DNA of 64,000 nucleotides from Streptomyces sp. NBC_00490 (GTDB lineage Bacteria; Actinomycetota; Actinomycetes; Streptomycetales; Streptomycetaceae), in the NCBI RefSeq assembly GCF_036013645.1, contig NZ_CP107869.1, forward strand, positions 5,890,001-5,954,000. Direction: 5' to 3'. The position numbers and the translations under genes were made by a program. Numbering within the stretch: position 1 is the first letter of the stretch; each line of letters begins with the position of its first letter. The notes under the pieces were generated by a model, which made no database searches, had not been told where the DNA came from, and was given only the letters and a program-made list of their open reading frames with translations. Below, in pieces: positions 17,206 to 25,936 of this stretch.

Positions 17206-20200
17206 ATGGGGCGGGAAGCGGAGCGGGTTGCTGCGGGTGGGGAGCGGGCGGTCGGGGCGGCGGGGGATGCCAGGGCCGTGGTGACCGGGGACGGCAGCAG
17301 TGCGACGTACATCGAGAACCAGTACGTGCAGCAGGTGCCGGAGCCGGTGGCGCCGACCGGTGCGGAGATCGACGAGGCGCTGCGGCGCTATGCCACCCGC
17401 ATCCGTGAGACCTACGGCCGTCTGGACCTGGACGTCCTGATCCCCACGGAGGCGGGCGAGCACCCGCCCGTCGGCCTGGACGAGGTGTTCGTGGCGCCGG
17501 CCGTGCGTGCGGACCCGCCGCCGCTGGAGTTGCCGAGGGACATCCGGCAGCGGCTCGTGGACGCCGGGGAGTGGCCGTCCAGCCTGCCGCCCGGTCTGGA
17601 ACGGGATGCGCTGGACCGTGCCCGGCAGGCGTACGCGGAACGTCCGGCACGCGATGTCCTGGAGGTGCTGGCCGACCCGGGCGAGGGGCGTCTCGTGCTG
17701 CTCGGGGACCCGGGCGCGGGCAAGTCGACGCTCGCCCGGCACCTGGCACTCACGCTCACCCGAGAGGTTCCGCCGGGCGACCCACTGGAACCGCTCGCGG
17801 GTCTCGTACCCCTCGTCGTGGAGCTGCGGGAGTACGCGGTGGGAGAGTGGCGGGAGCGGACCTGCGAGGACTTCCTCAGGTATCTGCACGGCACGAAGGG
17901 TATGGCCCCGCCGGTGCCGGTCGTGGAGCGGCTGCTGGCCGAGGGGCGGGCCGTCGTCGTCTTCGACGGCCTGGACGAACTCTTCGACCCCGCCGCCCGC
18001 GAGCAGGTGAGCCATCGCATCGCGGACTTCGCCGGACGGTACGGCGGGGCGCGCGGGGTCCGGGTGGTGGTGACCTCGCGCGTCATCGGCTATCGACGGG
18101 GCGTCCTGGAGCGTGCCGGGTTCTCGCACCACATGGTCCAGGACCTCAACGTCCGCCAGATCGAACGGTTCGCCCGGCAGTGGTACGCCACCGCCTACCC
18201 GTACGACGAGGAGCGCGCCGCCCGGCTGTGCCGACGACTCACCGACGCGGTGAGCCAGTCCCGCCCCGTGGGTGAACTGGCGGGCAACCCCCTCCTGCTG
18301 ACGATCCTCGCCATCATCGGCCGCCGCCGGGAACTGCCGCGCGACCGCCAGGGCGTCTACCGGCACGCCGTCGCGGTCCTGGTCGCCCACTGGGACGAAC
18401 ACGCCAAGCACCTGCGCGCGCCCGACGAGGCCGAAGCCCTGTCGTACCTGGGCGACGAGGACCGGCACGAGCTGCTGCGGCTGGTCGCACGGCGGATGCA
18501 GGACGGTGAGGGCGGCATCGCGGGCAACCACATCCACCAGGACGTGCTGCTGGACACGTTCAAGGACTACCTGCGCGAGCAGTACGAACTCCCCGTCGCC
18601 CAGGCGGTGTCGGCGGCCCGGACGATGGTGCGGCAGTTCCGGGAACGGAACTTCATCCTCAGCCACTACGGGGGCGGGGTGTACGGCTTCGTCCATCGGG
18701 CGTTCCTGGAGTACCTGGCGGCGGTGGACATCGACCGGCGGTACACGCGGGAGCGGGAGTGGACGCCGGAGGAGTTCATCGAGGAGATCTTCGCGGGGCA
18801 TGCGGAGGATCCGGCGTGGCACGAGGTGCTGCTGCTGGTCGTCGGGCAGCTCGGGGAGCGGGAGGCGGGGGCGGCGGTCGATCGGCTGCTGGAGCTGCAC
18901 CGGCGGCGGGTCGGTGGGCTGTGGAAGGGGGACTTGCTGGCCCTGACGGTGCGCGCCCTGGCCGAGGTACGCAGGCTCGGAGCGCTGGCGACGCAGAGCA
19001 GAGCCGTGGTGGACGCGATCATCATGGGCTTGGAGGCGGCGGACTCGACATTTGGCCTGTTGGACGGGGACGGGGACATCGCCTCCGCACTCAGGACGTT
19101 TCCGCCGCACTGGAGTGGGAGGGGCAGACTCCTGCGCTGGTTTCATCTGCGCGGCCAGTTCAAGTACCGGCCGCAGCCCGGGAGGATCGCGGCCGGGCTC
19201 TATCAAGGACCGGCATGGCCGCAGGTCATGGCTGTGCTCGCCGATGTGCCGCATGGCCGTAAGGCTTTGCTGGAGATGCTGGCGGCGCGCTGGGGTGCGG
19301 AGGAGAGCGTTCGCGGGCTGCTCCGGGAGGGAGCCGTGGCCGAACCGGACGAGTACGTGCGCAAAGCGGCGCTGGAGCTTCTGTGCGAGGTCGAGGGGGC
19401 CGACGTCGGCGAACTCGTCAAGGACCGTTCCACCGAGGACCCTTCGCTGATCGTGCGCGCCTTCGCGCTGTCCGTGCGGGACGACGCCGAGGCCCTGTGG
19501 GAGCCCATCGTCGAATTCGCCGGTTCCGAGGGCGCCGCGGAGGAGCGTGCCGAAGCGGTGAGCCTGCTCGCCGAGTACCGAATTCAGGACCCGGCGGTCA
19601 GGACACTGCTGCGCCGGCTGGCCGTCGAGGATTCCGAGGACAGTGTTCGCGAACGCGCGGTCGGAGGTCTGGAGAGTCTGCTCGACGATGAGGGCATTCA
19701 GACGCTGGTACGCGGCAGGGCGACCGACGATCCGTACGACATGGCCCGTAACAGGGCCATGCTGTTGATGGTCGAGGAGAAGGGCGAGTGGGAGCTCGCC
19801 CGCAGAGTCGCCGTCGAGGACGAGCACTGGCTTGTCCGGTCGGACGCCCTGTACGGGTTGCGAGCCCTCGGCCGCGACGATGCCGACACATGGGATTTCC
19901 TCCGTCGGCGGGCGCTCAGGGACCCGAACCCACGGGTCCGGTCGGTGGCATGCACGGTGATGGCGCAGACGACGGGGTCCCACCCCGGCACCTGGGAGTT
20001 CCTGCGCGAGCGTCTCGCCGAGGAAGCCAGTGGCCAGGTTCGGGAATCCGCGCTCAATGGGCTGGTGAAGCTGGGGAGGGACAAGGAGGAGACCTGGCGG
20101 CTGGTCCGCAGGCATCTTCTCGGCGACCCCGACCGAGAGGTGCGCGAGTCCGCCCTGACCGCCCTGTGCGGGTACCGGAGCCACGAGGCCGCCACGTGGA

Positions 20201-20715
20201 AGCTGGCACTCGACCGGCTGGTGAATGACCCGGAGCCGAAGGTCCGGGCGGAGGCGCTGCGTGTGACGAGGTACTACCGAGGCGTGGTCGACATCGGTGC
20301 CGCGATCCGTGGCCGTGCGGCCGAAGACCCCCACCTGTCGGTCCGCGAGGTGGCACTGGCGCTGTTGGCCACGACTGCGGGAGACGAAGACACCACCCGC
20401 GAGGTCTTCGGGGACCGAGCAGTGGACGATCCCGATCCCAGGATCCGAGCCGACGCCCTGCAATGGTGGGCCGTGCAGGAGGCGTCGGAGAACGGCGCCG
20501 CGTTCCTGCGGGACCGGGCCGTCGCCGATCCCCATCCCTGGCCGCGCATCGCCGCCGTCCAGTCCCTCGCCTACGGCTGGCCCGCCCACCCGGCGACGAT
20601 CCCACTGCTACGAGAACGGGCCGAGGCGGACAAGGACGAGGACGTACGCCTGGAGGCCGCGCGCTCCCTGGCAGCGGCGGAGGCGCTAGCGCCGCTTGCC
20701 GGGCAGGTCCCCTGA
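17206..20715 (+). CDS. NACHT-domain STAND NTPase with C-terminal HEAT-like repeats
   Basis: 1169 residues. A glycine-rich N-terminal segment (VVTGDGSSATYIENQYVQQ, about 26-44) precedes a short helical region (50-150). The NACHT core follows: Walker A GDPGAGKST (167-175) and Walker B VVVFDGLDELFD (250-261), with winged-helix/superhelical parts to about 560. From about 690 to the end there are roughly 30-residue alpha repeats of the DPxxxVRxxAL type (HEAT), likely the sensor. Bacterial NACHT proteins of this plan act in anti-phage defence or regulated signalling. No nuclease, protease or membrane effector is visible, so the output is unknown. It is a single gene with its own candidate leaderless promoter; the decayed genes behind it suggest a variable spot. 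Confidence 0.88.
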   Translation: MGREAERVAAGGERAVGAAGDARAVVTGDGSSATYIENQYVQQVPEPVAPTGAEIDEALRRYATRIRETYGRLDLDVLIPTEAGEHPPVGLDEVFVAPAVRADPPPLELPRDIRQRLVDAGEWPSSLPPGLERDALDRARQAYAERPARDVLEVLADPGEGRLVLLGDPGAGKSTLARHLALTLTREVPPGDPLEPLAGLVPLVVELREYAVGEWRERTCEDFLRYLHGTKGMAPPVPVVERLLAEGRAVVVFDGLDELFDPAAREQVSHRIADFAGRYGGARGVRVVVTSRVIGYRRGVLERAGFSHHMVQDLNVRQIERFARQWYATAYPYDEERAARLCRRLTDAVSQSRPVGELAGNPLLLTILAIIGRRRELPRDRQGVYRHAVAVLVAHWDEHAKHLRAPDEAEALSYLGDEDRHELLRLVARRMQDGEGGIAGNHIHQDVLLDTFKDYLREQYELPVAQAVSAARTMVRQFRERNFILSHYGGGVYGFVHRAFLEYLAAVDIDRRYTREREWTPEEFIEEIFAGHAEDPAWHEVLLLVVGQLGEREAGAAVDRLLELHRRRVGGLWKGDLLALTVRALAEVRRLGALATQSRAVVDAIIMGLEAADSTFGLLDGDGDIASALRTFPPHWSGRGRLLRWFHLRGQFKYRPQPGRIAAGLYQGPAWPQVMAVLADVPHGRKALLEMLAARWGAEESVRGLLREGAVAEPDEYVRKAALELLCEVEGADVGELVKDRSTEDPSLIVRAFALSVRDDAEALWEPIVEFAGSEGAAEERAEAVSLLAEYRIQDPAVRTLLRRLAVEDSEDSVRERAVGGLESLLDDEGIQTLVRGRATDDPYDMARNRAMLLMVEEKGEWELARRVAVEDEHWLVRSDALYGLRALGRDDADTWDFLRRRALRDPNPRVRSVACTVMAQTTGSHPGTWEFLRERLAEEASGQVRESALNGLVKLGRDKEETWRLVRRHLLGDPDREVRESALTALCGYRSHEAATWKLALDRLVNDPEPKVRAEALRVTRYYRGVVDIGAAIRGRAAEDPHLSVREVALALLATTAGDEDTTREVFGDRAVDDPDPRIRADALQWWAVQEASENGAAFLRDRAVADPHPWPRIAAVQSLAYGWPAHPATIPLLRERAEADKDEDVRLEAARSLAAAEALAPLAGQVP

Positions 20716-20770
20716 GAGGAAGGCGGACCAAGTGGTGGGGGAGAGGTCCACGAGGGGACCGGCGGGGTGC

Positions 20771-21142
20771 GGCTCCGCCCTCTCCGCCGGTGACACCGAC
20801 GGCGCCGGGTACCCGGACCTGGCGGTCGGCGTGCCCTCCGAGAAGGTCGGCTCGATGGAGGACGCGGGCGGCGTGCACGTCCTGCGCGGCGCCAGGTCCG
20901 GACTCACCGGCACCAACTCCCAGTGGTTCACCCGCGCGACGGCGGGCGTCCCCGGCGACGCGAGTGAGTACGACCGCTTCGGCTCCTACGTCCGCCTGCG
21001 CGACATCGACCGCGACGGCGACAAGGACCTGCTGGTGTCGAGCAACTACTACGACCCGAGCGCCCTGCTGCCCGGCAGGGCCGGCGGCATCACGGCCACC
21101 GGCGCCAAGGACCTTGAGGTGGTGGCCGCGTTCCCGCAGTGA
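20771..21142 (+). pseudogene. 3' remnant of an FG-GAP (integrin-alpha-like) repeat gene
   Basis: In-frame translation from about 20771 gives DTDGAGYPDLAVGVPSE and DIDRDGDKDLLV, two FG-GAP/calcium-binding repeat units, ending in TGA at 21140-21142. FG-GAP proteins in Streptomyces are secreted, 450 residues or more with a signal peptide; here only about 123 residues of the C terminus remain. An open frame extends 5' to 20696 but that part is unrelated sequence overlapping the NACHT stop. It is interpreted as a truncated leftover from the rearrangement that placed the NACHT gene here. Confidence 0.65.
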
Positions 21143-21216
21143 TGACTGGTGGGGACGGCTGATCGTGGTGTTGCTCTCCCGGACGGCAGCACCACCGCCA
21201 TCTCACCCTGGCCGCT

Positions 21217-22125
21217 TCACGAACTTCCGCTCACCCGCCGCCCCCGCCACTCCACCACCGTGTCCGCGAACGCCCGCGCCGGCGGACTCAGCGCATCCCA
21301 CCGCCGTACGGCCCACCCCACCGGCAGCGGACGCAGATCCGGCAACGGGATCAGCCTCAGCTCACCCGACCCCGTCTCCGCCAGCCCCGGCAGCACCGGC
21401 ACCACCGCCCGCCCCACCCCCAGCTCGGCCAACAGCAAGGCCGTGTCCCAGTCGGCGACGCTCGTGTCGTAGGCGAACCGCACCCCCAACTCCGCTCAGG
21501 CCGCGTCCAGATGGGCGGCGGAGGCGGAGTTCGGCGGCAGCCCTGTCAGGCGTACGTCCGTGAGGTCGGCCGCCGCCTGCACCCGCCCGCGCTCCGCCAG
21601 CGGATCGTCGGCACGCACCGCCAGCACCCACGGCAGCTCCGACACCATCCGCTGCTCGATGCCCCGCACCGGCGGTCCGAGCGTGATCCACGCCAGGTCC
21701 AGCGTGCCGTCCGCCAGCGCGTCGAAGCTGCCACGCCCCGAACTCACCGTACGGAACTCCAGGTTCACGCGCGGATACCGGCGGCGGTACTCCACGACCG
21801 CGTCCCCCATGAAGTGCCGTACGGTCGTCGCCCCCGTGGCCACCCGCACGAACCCGCTCTGCCCATCGGCCAGATCGCGCAACTGCCGTACGGCGAGGTC
21901 CAGTCCGGAGATGCCCTCCGCGGCCGCCGCCTCCAGCAGACGGCCCGCCGGTGTCGGCGAGACGCCCCGCGGCTGCCGCTCCAGCAGCGCGACTCCCGTC
22001 TCCCGCTCCAGCCGCTTCACATGCTGACTCACCGCGGACTGCGTACACCCCAGCTCCCGGGCGACCGCGCTCAGGCTCCCGGCCCGGCACACCGCCACGA
22101 ACACCCGCAGGTCGTCGAGGGTCAT
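21217..22125 (-). pseudogene. LysR-family regulator interrupted by one in-frame stop
   Basis: The frame from ATG 22123-22125 starts MTLDDLRVFVAVCRAGSLSA and runs 209 residues through the HTH and first lobe of the effector domain to TGA at 21496-21498. The same frame then continues for 93 more residues (ELGVRFAYDTSVADWDT and the second lobe) to TGA at 21217-21219. Total length without the stop would be about 302 residues, normal for LysR. There is no frameshift, only the single TGA, so this is a nonsense mutation, possible readthrough, or a sequencing error. It is divergent from the DUF6817-like gene. Confidence 0.75.
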
Positions 22126-22127
22126 GA

Positions 22128-22149
22128 GACCCAAGCTAACACTTGGGTC
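22128..22149. promoter_or_regulatory. Perfect palindrome at the LysR start, probable autoregulatory site
   Basis: GACCCAAG (22128-22135), six bases, CTTGGGTC (22142-22149), directly upstream of the LysR start codon. A second small palindrome AATCC-CAA-GGATT follows at 22158-22170. LysR proteins commonly bind dyads at their own promoter; if the regulator is dead this site is orphaned. Confidence 0.5.
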
Positions 22150-22217
22150 CAGCGACAAATCCCAAGGATTGACTGGCCTCAGCGGGTGTACCACGATCAA
22201 CCCAGGGCCCAACGGGC

Positions 22218-22252
22218 GGCAACCCGCTCCACCCCGGGACGGAGCGGGTGCC
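22218..22252. other. Strong hairpin upstream of the DUF6817-like gene
   Basis: Arms 22218-22230 and 22241-22252 pair over 12 bp with one bulged A and a CCCCGGGAC-type loop. It lies 28 bp before ATG 22280. It may be an attenuator or structured leader; there is no U-tract after it. Confidence 0.4.
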
Positions 22253-22279
22253 GACCCACCCGGCTGAAGGGACGCCCCC

Positions 22280-22843
22280 ATGGCCTACGACCCGATGGCT
22301 GAAGCCGATTCCCTTCTGAGGGAGTTGGGCGCCGCGAGCATTGCCCACCCCGGCGGTACGCTCCTCGCCCACCTCCACCGCGTCCGCGCCCGGCTCGCCG
22401 CCTGGGACGCCTGCCCCGCCCTCCAACTCGCGGGCCTGTGCCATGCCTTCTACGGCACCGACGGCTTCGCGCGGGTACTGCTTCCGCTCGACCGGCGTTC
22501 CGATCTCATGGCGGCGATCGGCGAGGAGGCGGAGGCGATCGTGTACTTCTACGCGAGCTGCGACCGCGAGGCCACGTATCCGACGCTCGCGGTTCCCGGC
22601 TCGCCGTTCCACGACCGTTTCACCGGGCGCGCATACGTCCCCGGCCCCGCCCTCCGCCAGGACTTCGCCGAACTCACCGCCGCCAACGAAATCGACCTCG
22701 CCGCCGAGGACCCCGCCTTCCGGGACCGCCACGGCCCCGGCCTGCTCGCCCTCTTCACCCGCTTCCGCGCGCTCCTGAGCCGGCCCGCCCACGAGGACTG
22801 TCTCTCCGTACTCCTCGGCCCAACCCCCTTGCACGGCCCTTGA
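22280..22843 (+). CDS. Hypothetical protein, DUF6817-like
   Basis: 187 residues, soluble. The HPGGTLLAHLHRVRARLAAW stretch, then LQLAGLCHAFYGTDGF and EEAEAIVYFYASCDR, resembles the DUF6817 group, whose conserved His/Asp spacing recalls HD-domain hydrolases; function unproven. ATG 22280 follows GAAGGGACGCCCCC. It lies 74 bp before the flavoprotein gene in the same direction and may be cotranscribed. Confidence 0.7.
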   Translation: MAYDPMAEADSLLRELGAASIAHPGGTLLAHLHRVRARLAAWDACPALQLAGLCHAFYGTDGFARVLLPLDRRSDLMAAIGEEAEAIVYFYASCDREATYPTLAVPGSPFHDRFTGRAYVPGPALRQDFAELTAANEIDLAAEDPAFRDRHGPGLLALFTRFRALLSRPAHEDCLSVLLGPTPLHGP

Positions 22844-22917
22844 CTTCACATGGTCCCCGCGTCACATTCCCCTTTCTGACACACCCTCAGAAAACCCGAT
22901 ACCGGGCGGGAGCAACC

Positions 22918-24672
22918 ATGACGACCACGAGCGCGGACCCCGCAGGACCGAGACCCACCCGAAGGCAGCTCCTCGGCACCACCGCGGCCGCCGGACTGGC
23001 CGTCGCGACCGGGGTGCAGCAGAGCGCCCGCGCCGCCGACCTGCCCCTCCTCGGGACGTACGACGTCGTCGTCATCGGCTCCGGCGCCGCCGGCATGACC
23101 GCCGCCCTCACCGCCGCCAAACGGGGCCTGAGCTGTGTCGTCCTGGAGAAGGCGCCCACCTTCGGCGGGTCCGCGGCCCGATCCGGGGCCGGCATCTGGA
23201 TCCCCAACAACCCCGTGATCCTCGCCGCCGGTGTACCGGACACCCCCGCTAAGGCCGCCGCCTATCTCGCCGCGGTCGTCGGCCCCGAGATCCCCGCGGA
23301 CCGGCAGCGTGCCTTCCTCGCCAACGGCCCCGCCATGCTCTCCTTCGTCATGGCCAACAGCCCGCTGCGGTTCCGCTGGATGGAGGGGTACAGCGACTAC
23401 TACCCGGAGCTGCCGGGCGGTCTGCCCAACGGGCGTTCCATCGAGCCCGACTACCTCGACGGCAATATCCTGGGCGCCGAACTCGCCCGTCTGAACCCGC
23501 CGTACATGGCCGTCCCGGACGGCATGGTGGTCTTCAGCGCCGACTACAAGTGGCTCGCCCTCTCCGCGGTCAGTGCCAAGGGCCTCGCCGTCGCCACGGA
23601 GTGTCTGGCCCGCGGCACCAAGGCGCTCACGCTCGGGCAGACGCCCCTCACCATGGGGCAGTCGCTCGCCGCCGGACTGCGCAAGGGGCTGCTGGACGCG
23701 GGCGTGCCGGTCAGGCTGAACACCCCGCTCACCGACCTCCTCGTCGAGAACGGCACCGTGGCCGGGGCGGTGGTCCCCGGCGGTCTCTACCGGGCGCGCC
23801 GAGGCGTCATCGTCGGTTCCGGCGGTTTCGAGCACAACCTCGCCATGCGCACCCAGTACCAGCAGCAGCCCATCGGCGTCGACTGGACCGTCGGAGCCAA
23901 GGAGAACACCGGGGACGGCATACGGGCGGGGCAGCGCGTCGGCGCGGGCGTCGCCCTCATGGACGACGCCTGGTGGGGGCCCGCCATCCCGCTCCCGGGC
24001 CAACCGTACTTCTGTCTCGCCGAACGCACCCTCCCGGGCACGCTCCTCGTCAACGCCGCCGGCCGTCGCTTCGTCAACGAGGCCGGTCCCTACAGCGACG
24101 TCGTCCACACCATGTACGAGCGCAACCCCACCGACCCCGACATCCCGGCCTGGCTGATCGCCGACCAGAACTACCGCAACCGGTACCTCTTCAAGGACGT
24201 CGCGCCGACCTTCGTCCTGCCCGACGACTGGTACAGCTCGGGCGCCGCCAAGAAGGCCTGGAGTCTCGATGCCCTCGCCACCGCCATCGGCGTCCCGCCG
24301 GCCGCGCTGCGCACGACCGTCGACCGCTTCAACTCCCTTGCCCGGCAAGGCACGGACACCGACTTCCACCGCGGCGACAGCGCCTACGACCACTACTACA
24401 CCGACCCCTCCGTCCTCCCCAACTCCTGCCTCGCCCCCCTCTGGCTGCCTCCCTACTACGCCTTCCGCATCGTCCCCGGCGACCTCGGCACGAAGGGCGG
24501 TCTGCGCACGGACGCCCGGGCGCGGGTGCTGAGGGAGGACGGCTCGGTCATCCCCGGCCTGTACGCCGCCGGGAACGCCAGCGCGGCGGTCATGGGCCGC
24601 AGTTACGCCGGCGCCGGCTCGACGATCGGCCCGGCGATGACCTTCGGCTACATCGCGGCCAGGGATCTCTAG
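22918..24672 (+). CDS. FAD-dependent 3-ketosteroid-delta1-dehydrogenase-like protein with Tat signal
   Basis: 584 residues. The N terminus has a twin-arginine signal: PTRRQLLG (Arg15-Arg16), a hydrophobic A/G-rich stretch and ARAAD cleavage region near residue 40. The FAD Rossmann motif VVVIGSGAAGMTAAL lies at 50-64. The C-terminal signature YAAGNASAAVMGRSYAGAGS followed by TIGPAMTFGYIAARD is that of KstD/fumarate-reductase-type flavoproteins. KstD removes hydrogens from C1-C2 of 3-ketosteroids; close paralogues act on other enones. The gene is not in a sterol catabolic cluster, so the substrate is open. Export by Tat would be unusual for KstD. Its TAG stop shares CTAG with the opposing methyltransferase stop. 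Confidence 0.82.
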   Translation: MTTTSADPAGPRPTRRQLLGTTAAAGLAVATGVQQSARAADLPLLGTYDVVVIGSGAAGMTAALTAAKRGLSCVVLEKAPTFGGSAARSGAGIWIPNNPVILAAGVPDTPAKAAAYLAAVVGPEIPADRQRAFLANGPAMLSFVMANSPLRFRWMEGYSDYYPELPGGLPNGRSIEPDYLDGNILGAELARLNPPYMAVPDGMVVFSADYKWLALSAVSAKGLAVATECLARGTKALTLGQTPLTMGQSLAAGLRKGLLDAGVPVRLNTPLTDLLVENGTVAGAVVPGGLYRARRGVIVGSGGFEHNLAMRTQYQQQPIGVDWTVGAKENTGDGIRAGQRVGAGVALMDDAWWGPAIPLPGQPYFCLAERTLPGTLLVNAAGRRFVNEAGPYSDVVHTMYERNPTDPDIPAWLIADQNYRNRYLFKDVAPTFVLPDDWYSSGAAKKAWSLDALATAIGVPPAALRTTVDRFNSLARQGTDTDFHRGDSAYDHYYTDPSVLPNSCLAPLWLPPYYAFRIVPGDLGTKGGLRTDARARVLREDGSVIPGLYAAGNASAAVMGRSYAGAGSTIGPAMTFGYIAARDL

Positions 24673-25313
24673 GCGGGTCTGCGGGCGATCAGGAACGCCT
24701 GCTGCGTGGACTCCCACTCGTGGCCGGGCTCGCGCACCGTCCTCGAGACCATCGCGAACCCGGCCGCCTCCAGCAGGTCCACGATCGCCTCCGGCCGCCG
24801 CCGCTGGAAGTCGAGGATCACGTCATGGCCGAAGGGCCGGTCGTGCCGCTTCGGCTCGTCGCCGACCTGGAAGGCGAGGAGCAGATGGCCGCCCGGGGCC
24901 AGGACCCGCCAGAACTCGGCGAAGAGGGCGGGAAGTTTTTCCACAGGGGTGTGGATGGACGAGTACCAGGACACGACCCCCGCGAGCGACCCGTCGGCCG
25001 CGTCCAGGTCCAGCATCGACCCCTGCTCGAACCGCAGCCCCGGGTTCTCCCGCCGGGCGATCGCCACCATCGACGCCGACAGGTCGAGCCCGTGGACCGA
25101 CAGCCCGAGGGAGTCCAGGTACGCGGTCACCCGCCCCGGCCCGCACCCGAGGTCGGCCACCGCGGCGCCCTTGCCCACGAGCTCGGCGAAGGCGTTGATC
25201 AGCCCCCGCTCGATCGGCGTCACCGTCAACTCGCCGCGGAAGCGCTCGGCGTAGTCCTCGGCGACGGTGTCGTAGAACGCCCGGGTACTGGTCAGGAAAT
25301 CGGAGTCGGTCAT
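24669..25313 (-). CDS. Class I SAM-dependent methyltransferase
   Basis: 214 residues. Motif I VADLGCGPGRVTAYL (around 47-61), acidic end of strand 2 at GLDLS, and motif post-I/IV near GSLAGVVSWYSSIH. FWRVLAPGGHLLLAF is the usual strand 5 region. It belongs to the Methyltransf_11/25 type acting on small molecules; substrate unknown. ATG 25311-25313. The 3' end meets the KstD-like gene in a shared CTAG, which is a stop codon on both strands. Confidence 0.88.
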   Translation of the reverse strand: MTDSDFLTSTRAFYDTVAEDYAERFRGELTVTPIERGLINAFAELVGKGAAVADLGCGPGRVTAYLDSLGLSVHGLDLSASMVAIARRENPGLRFEQGSMLDLDAADGSLAGVVSWYSSIHTPVEKLPALFAEFWRVLAPGGHLLLAFQVGDEPKRHDRPFGHDVILDFQRRRPEAIVDLLEAAGFAMVSRTVREPGHEWESTQQAFLIARRPA

Positions 25314-25380
25314 GCTCCGGGACCCTAGCCACCCCCACTGACAACGGCCTCCCGGCGGAGGCTTGTTGCCCGGCGGACGC

Positions 25381-25599
25381 CTACTCGCCCTGCCGTCGCG
25401 TCAGCCCCATGCCGACTCCCGCCCCCACGGCCGTACCCAGCCCGATCCCCAGGGCCAGCCCGAGTCCGAGGTCGTCGAAGACGTCCATCCCCAGCAGCAG
25501 GCCGACAGCCGTGCCGAGCGACAGCCCGACAGATACACAGAGCGCCCAGCGGCTGTCGGCCGTGGATCCGCCGCCCTCTTCGTGTTCATGCTTCCGCAC
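25381..25599 (-). CDS. Small glycine-zipper membrane protein
   Basis: 72 residues from GTG 25597-25599. A charged N terminus (RKHEHEEGGGS) precedes two hydrophobic segments rich in G-x3-G spacing (LCVSVGLSLGTAVGLLLGM and LGLALGIGLGTAVGAGVGMG). AGGGGGAC is well placed before the GTG. Similar glycine-zipper proteins are scattered in Streptomyces without assigned function. It is 22 bp downstream of azlD on the same strand and could be the last gene of that operon. Confidence 0.6.
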   Translation of the reverse strand: MRKHEHEEGGGSTADSRWALCVSVGLSLGTAVGLLLGMDVFDDLGLGLALGIGLGTAVGAGVGMGLTRRQGE

Positions 25600-25621
25600 T
25601 GATCGTCCCCCTGAAGATCCG

Positions 25622-25936
25622 TTACGCCATTCCGAACGCTCGCAACACCGCCGCGGTTCCCGCCGCCCCCAGCACCACCACCACGAACGGTGCCCTGCGC
25701 CACGCCAGCACACCCCCGACCAGCACCCCGATCGGCCGCGCCCATCCGGCGAAGCCGCCGCCCTCGGTCAGCGCGCCCGTCGCGAGCAGGGCGGTCAGCA
25801 GCACGACGGCACCGGCGGAGAGCAGCTCCTGCACGCGTGCGGGCAGCTCCACGCGTCCGTGCAGGGCGGGGCCGACCAGCCGGAAGGCGTACGTCCCGAC
25901 CGCCAGCGCCAGGATCATGGCGACCGTCGCGCTCAT
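25622..25936 (-). CDS. azlD: AzlD-family branched-chain amino acid exporter subunit
   Basis: 104 residues with four hydrophobic segments and the AzlD family pattern (ALAVGTYAFRLVGPAL near the start, RRAPFVVVVLGAAGTAAVLR at the end). With AzlC it forms a small two-gene exporter for branched-chain amino acids or analogues. ATG 25934-25936 overlaps the azlC stop by four bases, a coupled pair. Confidence 0.88.
   Translation of the reverse strand: MSATVAMILALAVGTYAFRLVGPALHGRVELPARVQELLSAGAVVLLTALLATGALTEGGGFAGWARPIGVLVGGVLAWRRAPFVVVVLGAAGTAAVLRAFGMA

Noticed and set aside
17173-20589. Very long open frame antisense to the NACHT gene (over 1100 codons)
   Set aside because: Typical high-GC antisense shadow: Pro/Arg/Gly-rich without domains, while the plus strand has Walker motifs and normal codon bias.
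22208-22260. Terminator for the LysR gene
   Set aside because: It lies upstream, not downstream, of LysR, and lacks a T-run; better read as a leader hairpin.
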